Shown piece by piece: positions 47,579-58,477 of a DNA stretch of 64,000 bases. Each line of letters begins with the position of its first letter. Position 1 is the stretch's first letter. The notes under the pieces are model-generated. The model saw only the letters and a list, made by a program, of their open reading frames with translations, made no database searches and was not told where the DNA came from. This DNA is from Rheum nobile (taxonomy: Eukaryota; Streptophyta; Magnoliopsida; Caryophyllales; Polygonaceae): positions 1-64,000 of the forward strand of contig WOAB01000884.1 in assembly GCA_027886185.1 (NCBI GenBank), read 5' to 3'. The position numbers were made by a program, and so were the translations under genes.

Positions 47579-48590
47579 CTAATTTCCCATCTTATAGGAG
47601 AAGCTGAATTCTGTGGGAACACTTTGCTGGTGGAATCTCCTCGTCCAGGGAAGAGTCTTGGTAGGATGAGAGGTGCTCTGCTGGTAGACAGCCTTTGTTG
47701 GTCTAGAGTCCTTTAAATCCTCCAAAGTCATTTGTGTATGAGGTGGATGGGGACTCATCGTCCAAGGAAAATTCTCAAGGCCACCAACGAGACCTATAAG
47801 AAATTTATTCTTGTAATTTGGGGTGTATTTGTATCCCCGCACAACACAACACCTAATTAAATTAGGGTCAACCAAGCTGTTAAGTGTACTACTAGGAATG
47901 ATAATGAGCATCCTATTGAGTGAAGATAGAGTACTCTTATTGATCTGTTGAGATGATCGTTTGGTCAAAAAAAAACCAAGACTTCCTAAGATAGGAAAAT
48001 GGAGAATCAAAGGTGATCCAGCATAGGTAGAGTTCTGGTGGATTAGCACACACATGAGGTAGAATCCTGGTGTTGGAAAGCCACGCTTGTTCAAGTCTGG
48101 TGGCACGGGATTCCGGCACCACCTTATTAGTAAACTGGTCATTCTTTTCAGGGATAGCAGGGGTCTTGAGAAGACCTTGATTTGCAGTGTTATCATCCTT
48201 AGAAGATGATTTTCTGGTTTTGTTGATAACAACAGGATTGGTAGAAGATTTTGATGCTTGTGAAGCATTTTCAGAAGTGGGTTCCGTGCAAATGACAGCA
48301 GAGAAGGGTTGTTTGCCTTTATCCATTAGGGGTGAGGGTAGGTACAACTGTTTATCATAACAGAGAGAACAAACACCACACCAGATTACAGAGAAATGCC
48401 GATCAGGTTTCCTAGTAGCCGTGCTTTTGGGCTACTTAGCAGATTTATCATCCTTAGGGGATGAGTTTCTGAAAGGGTTGATAGCAACCGGGAATGTGGT
48501 TTGTTTGGGTGCTTGTGAAGCAGAGAGGGTAGGAGGATCAGAGCACAAGACTTTAGAGAAGGGCTTACCTTCATTCATCTTAGCAGGGAA
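47579..48590 (-). pseudogene. LINE ORF1-like remnants, N-terminus present twice
   Basis: Two related starts lie about 250 bp apart: MNEGKPFSKVLCSDPPTLSA (from about 48578) and MDKGKQPFSAVICTEPTSEN (from about 48326). Both continue into Ser/Lys-rich strings ending SSPKDDKSAK and SSSKDDNTAN. This looks like a duplicated ORF1 N-terminal region. No zinc knuckle or RRM core is visible downstream, so ORF1 and the endonuclease were probably lost in one internal deletion. Confidence 0.45.
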
Positions 48591-48599
48591 GAACCTTTG

Positions 48600-49367
48600 G
48601 GGATTGATAAGGCAGGGGTAGTAAGCACCAGACCAGCATAAGAGCTCACCCAGAAAAGTCACACACTCAGAATTTTGAATTTTAGTAGTCTTAAACTGGA
48701 TGAACTGTAGATACAAATAACTAGCAAGAAAGCCGTATTTATAACAGCAATGCACCCATAAATGACAAGGGATAAATAGATGGGAAACTGCAATTTCACA
48801 CCTGGGATTGGGCGAAAACCCTAGCTCATGTGAAGCAGCTCCAGATTGCCCCCTTTCTGCGGGCACGCGGGCAGAGGGAGCCATCGAGGACCAGATAGAG
48901 CAGGTTCGGCCAGTACTCGAGGGGAGAAGCCAAGGGCTCCACATCAACGTAGCCGCAGACTTGTGAGAGATCGTAGCCCTAACCCTCACCTTTCCTTTCA
49001 GCACAGAACAGGGGAGAAAAAGGGGCCACCGACCAAAGCAGATAAAGTATAGATTCAGCGCTTTGTAAGGAGTTTTGTGGGGAAACCGCCGGTTGCCCGC
49101 AGAGCCTTCGGGGAGTCGTACCTTAGCCGATGGTATTGTGGGTTTTCCAGTTGGAGGTTGTCCTCTCCATCTCTGGAAAGAGGGAATTTTGATGTACAAG
49201 CGGATGAGCAGGGAAAAATATACTTTCCAAGTTGCAGAGAAGAGGCTGCATCGTTGAGATTTGGTGAGGGAGGTGTTGGATTTTTGTTCATTGTTTGGTC
49301 GGCGCCGAGTAGGGTAAAAGGGGGGGAGAGACCCCCTTTAATAATAATAAAATGTTTTTTCTAGTGT
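48600..49367. other. LINE 5' region and flank
   Basis: GC-richer than surroundings, with no stable reading frame. GGGGGGAGAGACCCCCTTT (about 49319-49338) is a local inverted repeat at the presumed 5' end. Assigned to the LINE by position only. Confidence 0.35.
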
Positions 49368-49375
49368 GTGCCACA

Positions 49376-49981
49376 TAGAGCCGTCAAAAAATGACCGAAC
49401 CCGTTTTACCGACCTGACCGACCCGCTTTTGAACCCGACCTGACCGAAATTTTTGGTAACCCGAATTTATCGAGACCGAACCCGACCAACCCGAACCCGA
49501 CCCGATTAACGAATAAATGTGTAGTATTAATAAAATATAACATAAAATATATATGATAAATGACATCTAAATAATGGTAGTACGCTCAATTATCCTAAAA
49601 AAGAATATTGTTGTACTTATATAAAAAAATTTAATGCAGAAATTTATAAATTAATTTAATATAAATTAAAAATAAAAATAAAATATGATTTTGGTCTACT
49701 AACATCACTTACATTAAAATAATTAATAATATTATTATTTTAATTCGATTCAACTTATTTTGACATATTTAAATTAGTTTTAACTATTTAATAATATTTA
49801 AATAGTGAACAAAATATTTAAAAAATAATGCTCTTGACCCGTTGGTCAACCCGAACCGCCCGCTGACCTGTAATGACCCGACCCGGCTTGACATGTTATC
49901 CGAAATGACCTGACCCGTTTTCAACCCAAACTCGAAATAACCGAACTGAACCCGACTTGACCAACTCGATTGACAGGTCTA
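49376..49981. mobile_element. Non-autonomous hAT-type element, 606 bp
   Basis: Imperfect terminal inverted repeats TAGAGCCGTCAA and TTGACAGGTCTA are flanked by an exact 8-bp duplication GTGCCACA (49368-49375 and 49982-49989), the size typical of hAT insertions. Subterminal regions are dense in ACCCGACC/GACCCG words in both halves (for example 49400-49510 and 49840-49960) around an AT-rich core. No coding capacity. Confidence 0.88.
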
Positions 49982-50219
49982 GTGCCACATGTTTACCATT
50001 TCTACTTTAGGAGTTAGTTTTGAATTATTTCCAAACTTAACTTCTTAAAATGTGCTCATGGGCACACGCTGGAAAAACTGAAATAAAAAATAGTACTGAT
50101 TGAAGGTTGGTTTTTCGTGAAAATAGGTTGGAACACCTGATTTGATCTAATATTTGTACACAAGGTCAGAAATTTCTAAATTAATGTTAGAACAAATGAA
50201 TGGAAGCACAGTAAACAAT

Positions 50220-50976
50220 CTGGTGAGAACTGTTCTTAAAATGCAAACTCGTGCACAAGTCATGTGCACCAAGTTGTACGAGTTTGTGCACCAAAGTTTG
50301 TTGAAAAGTGCACCAAAATATGTGAAGTTGCACACCATAATTTTATTGAGTAGTACACTTGTTTATTTTCTAAGTACAATAGCAGTGCACAATGTTTGTG
50401 CACCAAGTTATACGAGTTTGTGCATCAAAGTCTGTTAAAATTTGCACCATAATATATTGAATTGTGCACCTGATTTTCATTGAGTAGTGCATTTGTATTT
50501 TTTTTAAATACAATGGAGTGCACAAACACATGAACCTTCTTAATGCACAAACATATAAACTGTAGTGCACAATTACTTGTAACGTGGTGCACATTTATTT
50601 ATGACATGGTGCACTTGTATTTAATTGTACACTTGTGGTGCACAATTATTTCCAATATGGTGCACAAGTATTCATAACATGGTGCACAAGTATTCATAAC
50701 ATGGTGCACAAGCTAGTACACTGACCGGTCAAGGGTCGGTTAATGTCGATCAATGTCGATCAACGGTTGGTCAACTCCAGTCAACGGCCGATCAACAGTG
50801 GTCAACAGCGGAGCTCCGGTGGATCAATTAGGGAGACCACTTGTGCACCCAAATATGTGTGCATTAGATTGCAAGTGCATTATGCACTTTCTCCCTTTTG
50901 TGCACCTTGTTGCATAGACTTGTACACCAGTTCACATTTTAAGAGAAGTTGTCATTTTAAGAAGAGTTCTCACCAG
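50220..50976. mobile_element. Small inverted-repeat element saturated with GTGCAC
   Basis: CTGGTGAGAACTGTTCTTAA plus AATG (50220-50243) pairs with 50953-50976 with one mismatch. Inside, GTGCAC or close variants occur roughly every 20-40 bp (TTGTGCACCAAGTTGTACGA style). Near 50720-50810 GGTCAA(C) words repeat. No coding capacity and no clear target duplication, so the class (MULE-like or other MITE) is open. Confidence 0.65.
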
Positions 50977-51213
50977 ATCCGCATCCTAGGTGCACATGTA
51001 GAAGATAAGATGGGGGACTGGAAAACAACTACAACACATGTAACGAAACGCATGCCTTTAAATGCTTGTTTGCGACTACTTGAATGTTAAAAAATTTGGA
51101 GATACGATGTAAACCTAACTTCAATTTCCCTAAATTCACTCTTGCATTGAAATTATACTTGTCAATCTGAAATCAATACTGACCAAGTCACGTATCTGAC
51201 CAATGCACACACT
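50977..51213. other. Short spacer
   Basis: Joins the GTGCAC element to the next LTR. One further GTGCAC word near 50990; otherwise nothing recognised. Confidence 0.4.
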
Positions 51214-51677
51214 TGTTGGGCCAGCGATTTTTGTGAAGTCTAGTGGATCGGCCCAGCAGTCCAAAGGAAGCAGGATACGTTGAAGACCGGGGCGGAGACG
51301 ACGAGGAAGATACTAAGACGTTGAGTTGGTAGAGAGAATCTCGGATGACAAACAAACTACATAACGACCCCCTCGGATTCATGTAGACTATTTATTCGAT
51401 TAAATTAGTAGTAAATATAAATAAATACACTCTCTTGCATTTACCAAAGTGTGAATTTCTCATTAAGTTCACCGTACAAGATCTAGACGATTAGAGGCGA
51501 AAGTATTCGACCTAGTGATCTTCTTGTTTAGAGGAGATAAGTTCGCTCTTTTCATTTCTTAATTTCGTTCGTTTCATTATTTGTTGATTTGGATCATTTC
51601 GATATCTCGATCTTTTTGTTGTCTAGTTATCCCATCTAAGGCAAGTTAGATCGGTTTGATCCTTTTGCCCCAAAACA
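51214..51677 (+). repeat. 5' LTR of Tat plus-strand copy 1
   Basis: Starts TGTTGGGCCAGCG and ends GCCCCAAAACA (464 bp). The end match to the minus-strand element (TGTTGGGCC...CAAAACA) fixes the borders. Confidence 0.85.
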
Positions 51678-51680
51678 ATT

Positions 51681-51698
51681 TGGCACCCACCGTGGGGC
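51681..51698 (+). promoter_or_regulatory. Primer binding site
   Basis: TGGCACCCACCGTGGGGC three bases after the LTR; one base differs from the TGGCGCCC form of the minus-strand element. The same site recurs at 61330. Confidence 0.75.
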
Positions 51699-51739
51699 AT
51701 CCAACCAAATATTAATCCAATCACTCTCTCCTTATCACC

Positions 51740-54096
51740 ATGACTGATTCTGGAGTCCATGTACCTGTTCCCGTCAACAACCAAACCCAAACTGATGCTC
51801 TGGTCCAAAACCAAACCGAAACTCGGACCAACAACCAAATTGAGGATCCGGTCGCCAACCCTCATGTCCCGGTCGACCAGATCCAAGAGCTAGCCAAGAA
51901 CATGATCGCCCACCAAGAGTAACTAACCCAACAACATCTTAGAACCGATGCCCTAAGCACCCAGTCTGAGGCCGAGATCACACAACTAACTCCTGAAAAT
52001 GAGCTTTTGAAATCTCAGGTATATTCGGTTGCATCGGCCCCAAGAGGATCGAGGTGCAAGGTCAATACCGAAGGTCTTTAGACGCGTCTCAACATGGACG
52101 GAGCGGTTGCGACGCCCATAGCGCCATTGACGCAAAGTGTCATTCATCCCACTGGTATGTTCCAAACTCCACCTGTCAATACGTTTACGACTAACTTTCC
52201 AGTTACTGCGACCGGGTCTATCGAGACTCGAGCAAACCCTCCACAGATCGCCACACCAACGGATCTCCAAGCCCTCATAAAACAGGTTGTCGACGAACGC
52301 ATGAAAACTCTAGACGATCGCATGGCCAGAATTTCAGGAGTCCTACAACCGATCGAAAAGGAAGCGGTCAACAGATACGAAGACTTGCCCTTCATAGAGA
52401 CGACTGCACGCGTCGAGATCCTAAAGAAGTTTAACGTCCCCAACATGCCCAACTACGATGCGACTGGAGATCCCGACGACCGTATTTCCATTTACAAACA
52501 AAAATTAATGACCATTTTCATTCCGAGAGGGAACCGCGAGGCAATCATGTGCAAAAGCTTTGGCACAACCCTCGCAGGACCTGCACTAACTTGGTTCATG
52601 CATTTGCCTCAGGGTTCAATTGCATCTTTTGCTGATCTGGTCAACTCATTCAAAATCCAATTCGCCAGCAGCAAGAGATTAGAGAAGCAATCAAGTGATC
52701 TTTACAGGATCATACAATAGTATGGCGAACCCTTAAGGGATTATCTGTTAAGATATAACAAGGAAAAAGTCGTGATCCCGCATTACGACGTCCCAACATC
52801 CATCGAGGCCTTCCGCCGAGGGCTAATCAGAGGAAGTGAACTTTATCGTGAACTGACTAGGCACTCGTGCCGAAGCTTCGAAGACATACAGGCGAAGACC
52901 ATGGCCCAAGTTAGGCTGGAAGAAGATGAAGAGCCTACAAAGGCAGACAAGAGTCCAGATCGAGTCGACCTAGGTCATCCTTGGATCATCGACACGACAA
53001 ACGACACCTACCATATCTCAAAGGACAAAATGACCAGGGTCAAGCAAACAACTCTTATGACAAAAACCAAGACTAGAAGAACAACCCGACTTTACCTCCG
53101 AAGGTCCATTCTTATAACTTCAACATTTCTGTGTCGGATCTCGTCAAGAGTTTCGACAAATATGGAAATGACGTAAGATGGCCCCGAAAGAGTGACAAAT
53201 CGAACTCCAAGAAAGACATGAGCAGGTGGTGCGAATTCCACAGGGATCACGGTCACACGATGAACGAGTGCATTGCGTTACGCAAGGAAGTTGCAGGGCT
53301 GCTAGCACAAGGACTCATGCACGACGTGATCTCCGACAAGGCAAAGGCTACCATGGAACGAAGGGACCAGGTAACGACCGATCGACCTTCATCTCCAGTA
53401 CATAAAAAAGTTATTAACACCATTTCAGGAGGGTCAGATGTATGTGGAAACACATACTCTGCCGCTAAGAGACACACCAAGGAAAGCAAAGGCGACAGAC
53501 CAGTACGATTAGAAGCAAGACGACCAAGGATTGGAGACACGCTTGTCATCAGCTTTGATGACTTCAAAGCTGAAGAATTGGGCAACCATCACGATAGTCA
53601 GGTAATCTCTTTATCAATTGGTAATTGTCTCATACGCCAAGTGTTGATCGACACATGTAGCTCTACAAACTTGTTAACACTAGACGCTCTGAACGGTATG
53701 GGTATGAGCAAGGACGACCTAACCCGAAAGTCGACTCCGCTGGTTCGTTTCAACAGGGAAGTCAAACATACCCTCGGAAAAATAGTGTTAACAACGAATG
53801 CTGGTGGTGTTAAACAACTGGTAAAGTTCCCGGTACTTGACTGCCCGTCGCCTTATAATGCGATCATTGGCAGACCCTGGATACACGCCATGAAAGTTGT
53901 ACCGTCCACTTACCATCAGACTATCAAGTTTCCAACAAAGTGGGGGGTACAGGAAATAAAAGGGACACCAATAGGTTGCCAAGGAATGCTATGTTACATC
54001 AATGAAAGGGGTGGTCGAACAAAAGTCGGCATAGCAACTACAGGTCGGCGAGGGAACCAAATGATACATCGAACCAGAAATGGAACAACTGGATGA
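51740..54096 (+). pseudogene. Tat gag and protease, copy 1
   Basis: Gag begins MTDSGVHVPVPVNNQ. A TAA at 51920-51922 and a TAG at 52078-52080 interrupt the N-terminal part; the capsid core (52094-52720) reads KFNVPNMPNYDATGDPDDRI and ends at a TAG after LYRIIQ. The remaining gag and an atypical zinc motif (WCEFHRDHGHTMNEC) follow. The protease active site reads DTCSS instead of DTGSS (LIDTCSSTNLLTLDALNGMG), and IIGRPWIH closes the fold. Several stops plus the Gly-to-Cys change mean no active product. Confidence 0.82.
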
Positions 54097-54279
54097 GATC
54101 GCATTGGATCCTTCAAAGCCAAACCAAATGGTAATGGTTAGGTCGGACTTAAACGATTCGACCAGAGCCAATTTCGTGGAATTCTTACGGTCCAATGCTC
54201 ACTGCTTTGCATAGTCGCATGAAGACATGGTAGAAATTTCACCTGACATTAGTACTCATATATAAAATATAAATCCAAC

Positions 54280-57200
54280 TTACCCTCCAGTCAAGCAGAA
54301 ACGAAGAAAATTCGCGCCCGAGCGAAACAAGATCATAGACAACGAGGTCAAAAATCTACTAGAAACAGGTAAAATCCGAGAGATCAAGTACCCAGAATGG
54401 CTCGCAAATGTCATCATCGTACAAAAGAAGAATGGCAAATGGAGAGTCTGCATCGACTTCACGAACCTAAACAAGGCGTGTCCTAAAGACTCGTTTCCTC
54501 TACCGCACATTGAAGCAATGGTCGATGCGACTGTAGGCCACGAAATGCTCATGTTCATGGACGCTTTCAGTGGTTATAACCAAATCCTAATGGACTCAGA
54601 AGATCAGGAAAAAACAACTTTCATAACAACCCAAGGTATGTATTCTTACAAGGTAATGCCTTTCAAACTAAAAAATGCATGGGAAACATACCAACGATTA
54701 GTCAACGAGATGTTCAAAGACCAAATTAGGGAAACCATGGAGATATACATAGACGAAATGCTAGTCAAATCAAAAGCAGCCCAGGATCACATTGGACACC
54801 TAAAAGAAGCATTCGAGGTATTAAAAAGATACAACATGAAACTAAATACTACTAAATCTTATTTTGGAGTGTCTTCAGGCAAATTCTTAGGGTACATTGT
54901 AACCCAAAGAGGGATAGAAGCCAGCCTCGATCAAATCAAAGCAATTGTCAACCTGAGATCCCCTAGATGTGTTAAAGACGTACAAAAGTTGACAAGATGT
55001 ATAGCAACACTCAACATGTTCATATCTAAGTCCTAGGACAAGTGTAAGCTCTTCTACGAGGCCTTGAAGAAGAACAAGTCGTTCGAGTGGACAACATCAC
55101 ACGAACAAGCCTTTCAAGACCTGAAGACGTATCTAGCAAGTCCATTACTATTGGCAAAACCAAAAGATGACGAGCCACTACCACTGTACCTAGCGGTGTC
55201 AGAGTCGACAGTAAGCGCAGTCTTGACAAGGGAAGAAGACGGTAAGCGATCTCCAATTTACTATGTAAGTCGTTCCCTACTCCCAGCAGAAACCAGGTAT
55301 GCATCACTTGAAAAACTAGTCATAGCTTTAGTAATGGAATCAAACATACTCAGACCTTATTTTGAGTCACATGTTATTGTTGTACGGACTAACCACCCCA
55401 TGAAAGCTATCATGAGGAAACCAAAATTCACAGGTCGAATGGCAAAATGGGCAATACACTTGAGTGGTTTCAACATTGAATATGAACTGAGGACAACAAT
55501 CAAGTCTCAAACTTTGGCAGACTTTGTGGCTAATTTCAGTCCAATAATGGAATAGGAAGCCGCGAAAGAAGCCACTCAGCTAACATCCGAAGAAGACATG
55601 GGCACGTAGGAACTCCACACAGACGGAGCGTCGAATACGAGAGGAGTCGGCCTAGGAGTTGTACTAAAATCGCCACATGGAGACAAGATAGCCCAAGCCA
55701 TGAGATGTGAATGGGATGTGACCAATAACGAAGCAGAGTATGAGGTACTCATATTCGGACTAACTCTTGCGCAAGACCTTGCAATCCAAAACATCGAAGT
55801 GCTATGCGATTCTCTTTTAGTTGTCAACTAGGTACAAGGCTCATATGCCGACAAAGATGACAAAATGATGGCCTACCTAGACGTCGTAAAAAAACTAGCA
55901 GAAAAATTCCAAAACTTCACCATCAAAAAAGTCTCGCGCAACCTCAACGCCCAGGATGACGCTCTAGCAAACCTTGGTTCAACTTTGCACCCTAACGACT
56001 TCCACAACATCCCCCTACCACACATCACAACTCTAACAGTCCCTAAAGTATACAAAACAACCAAAAGTGACGACACCGAAGAGAGGAATGATCCACCCTT
56101 GGAGGAAGTAGTCTCAGTAGAAGTAGGCGACAATACCGAAGATGATGTCATAAACGATGAAGATGATTGGACTACATCCTACATCAAATGGCTAAAAGAC
56201 GGCATACATCCAACAGAAAAAGGAGAAGACAAAAGATTAAAGGTACAAGCATCAACCTTCGATCTAAAAGTTAATGTCCAGTTCAAACGATCTGTCACAG
56301 GGTAATACTTGCGATGCTTAAAGATAATCGAAGTTGAACGCGTCCTACAATCCCTGCACGACGGAGAATGTGGCAATCATACTAGAGGGCGCAGCTTGTC
56401 AGGTAAAGCTCTCAGGACAGGGTACTACTGGCCAACGATGAACAAAGACGCAACGAAGCATGTCAAGAAGTGCGATGCCTGCCAACGACATGCACCTATA
56501 ACTCATCAACCATCAGAGTTACTACACCCAACACTAGCACCCTGGCCATTCATGAGGTGGGGAATGGACATCGTCAGAAAGTTACCACCAGTATCAATGC
56601 AACATGTCTTCTTTCTTGCTATGACCGATTATTTTTCTAAATGGATTGAAGCTGAATCATATCAAGAGGTAAAAGATAAACACGTCATCTCATTCATAAA
56701 ATGTTACATCCTATGCAGATTCGGCATACCATCAAAAATCGTATGCGACAATGGCTCCCAATTCATCAGTAGCAAGACGCGATCTTTTTGCAAATAATGG
56801 AACATCGATCTGATCACGTCCATGCCTTCATACCCACAATCCAATGGCCAAGCTGAGTCCAATAACAAGATCATCATTAACAACCTCAAGAAACATCTCG
56901 CAGGGGCAAAAGGAAAATGGGTGGATGAGCTTCCCCTAATATTTTGGTCCGACAGGACCACCCCAAAGAACGCGATTGGACAGTCACTCTTCTCATTAGT
57001 TTATGGACGCGAAGTGGTCATACCCGTCGAGCTCCTCGTCCTGACAGCCAGGTATGGTTTATAGACCCTAGAGCAGAACGACATCGAGTTATCTCACAAT
57101 CTAGACACAGTAGATGAAGTCAGAGAAAAAGCTGGGGTACGAATGGTAAGGTATCAACAACATGTCGAGGAATTACAACAGAAACGTCTAGGTCAAAGTC

Positions 57201-57401
57201 TATAAAGTAGAAGATTAGGTCTTGAGAAAAGTATTGCAAAATACTAGAGTTCCAACCAACGAAAAACTTGCACCCCAATGGGAAGGACCATATCTCATCC
57301 AGGAGATCGTCGGTCAAGGAGCATATCGACTCGAGACAAAAGATGGTCAACCAATCCCAAGGATCCGGAATGCGACCCATCTAAAGTTGTATCATTTCTA
57401 A
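54280..57401 (+). pseudogene. Tat RT, RNase H and integrase, copy 1
   Basis: RT: YPEWLANVIIVQKKNGKWRV, MDAFSGYNQI, and the active box YIDEMLVKS (second Asp changed to Glu). TAG at 55034-55036 follows FISKS. RNase H keeps its acidic residues (LHTDGASNTRG; NNEAEYEVL; VLCDSLLV; NAQDDALANL) but has stops near 55553, 55607 and 55830. Integrase has HHCC (LHDGECGNHTRG; KKCDACQRHA), D (RWGMDIVRK), D (IVCDNGSQF) and E (PQSNGQAESNN), with TAA after RSFCK and a stop after TARYGL. It ends with GAYRLETKDGQPIPR...LKLYHF at 57401. No chromodomain. The integrase core is complete here, unlike in the minus-strand element. Confidence 0.85.
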
Positions 57402-58032
57402 ACCCTATACTTTACTTTTGGTTCAATTTCATTCGATTATCTCTATTCGACCACATACTGACTTAAGCATCGGAGGGTCATTAGGCTCAGACCCAACGGT
57501 CACCCCTTGACCATTTCTTTTTCAAACACTATAGATAGGGACACAACAAGAGGCCTCGAGACAAAGTCAAGTTGATCAACACAAAACATTACAATAAAAA
57601 GCGCTTACACATTACACGATCGATTGGTACACGAGGAGTAGAGGAACAAGACAAGTACATTCCTACAAGACTTGTTCTAATACGATAAAGGTACATATCC
57701 TAAAAAAATACAAATACACTCCTCCTCGGAACTACATGACATGTCATACGACTAACTACTACAATTATACGTCCATGCAACCAATTCACACGACCAACCT
57801 AGGAGACGACTGGCGAGTCCACCTGCAAAATAGAAAACAACACACAAGGTGCGAAAACCAAGAACGTTCATATTAAGACACGACCCGCGATGGTAGACGG
57901 GTTGCCAAAACCATTATCCATCCCATCTCCGTGATGGGGCACAACATTCACAAACAAGCATCACAGAGTTTAACGCGTCACACACGACGCAACAAAAACC
58001 GACATTGTCTAGAAACACAAACATTAAAACAT
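57402..58032. other. Tat region between pol and antisense ORF
   Basis: Counterpart of 18295-18950. No gene. Contains the 3' ends of pol and of the antisense ORF. Confidence 0.5.
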
Positions 58033-58250
58033 TTAGGATTCACCTGACTTTTTAGCAACATTTACAGGGGCAGACACTTGTTCCTTAAGCGGAGGGGAAA
58101 ACGTCTCCAGGATCTCCTCGTCCATGCCCTTGTTCGCCTCAGGATTGCCTTCACCTTTATGCTCCTCGTCTCCCAAGTCGATAATCTTGAAGAGCTCAGC
58201 ACCATGATTCCCATTAGGATAAAGAAGCTCCATGTTCACCCTCTCGTCAT
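58033..58250 (-). pseudogene. Truncated antisense ORF of Tat copy 1
   Basis: Only the last exon's tail remains: RVNMELLYPNGNHGAELFKI to AKKSGES, matching the tail at 18090-18294. It is cut at 58250, where LTR sequence from LTR position 48 begins. One deletion therefore removed the rest of the ORF, the polypurine tract and the first 47 bp of the LTR. Confidence 0.75.
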
Positions 58251-58412
58251 CCAAAGGAAGCAGGATACGTTGAAGACCGGGGCAGAGACGACGAGGAAGA
58301 TACTAAGACGTTGAGCTGGTAGAGAGAATCTCGGACGACAAACAAACTACATAACAATCCCCTCGGATTCATGTAGACTATTTATTCGATTAAATTAGTA
58401 GTAAATATAAAT

Positions 58413-58467
58413 AGCATGAGACCTCCTATGCATAAAACACATTGATTATGCTTTTGCTCAAAAGAAC
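58413..58467. other. 55-bp extra segment flanked by ATAAAT
   Basis: Absent from the LTR at 51214-51677 and bordered by ATAAAT on both sides (58407-58412, 58468-58473). May be a small insertion with target duplication, or a deletion in the other LTR. Confidence 0.55.
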
Positions 58468-58477
58468 ATAAATACAC

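Larger units (their letters stand above)
44202..49330 (-). mobile_element. L1-type LINE with RNase H, decayed and internally deleted
   Basis: Plant non-LTR retrotransposon. The 3' end is marked by a short poly-A (T9 on plus, 44202-44210), then the RNase H, zinc-finger and reverse-transcriptase domains of ORF2, and ORF1-like remnants upstream. The apurinic endonuclease domain is missing. The 5' end is set near 49330, where GGGTCTCTCCCCCC begins on the minus strand; no target duplication was found. Confidence 0.75.
51214..58412 (+). mobile_element. Tat-lineage retrotransposon, plus-strand copy 1
   Basis: 5' LTR, primer site, gag, protease, RT, RNase H and integrase on the plus strand, then a truncated antisense ORF fused to a truncated 3' (middle) LTR. 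Same family as the element at 15523-28723, without its RT duplication. It continues through the shared middle LTR into a second internal region at 61327. Confidence 0.9.

Noticed and set aside
44190..49370. Target-site duplication for the LINE
   Set aside because: The sequence beside the poly-A (GCACTATGCTAG) has no convincing match near the presumed 5' end.
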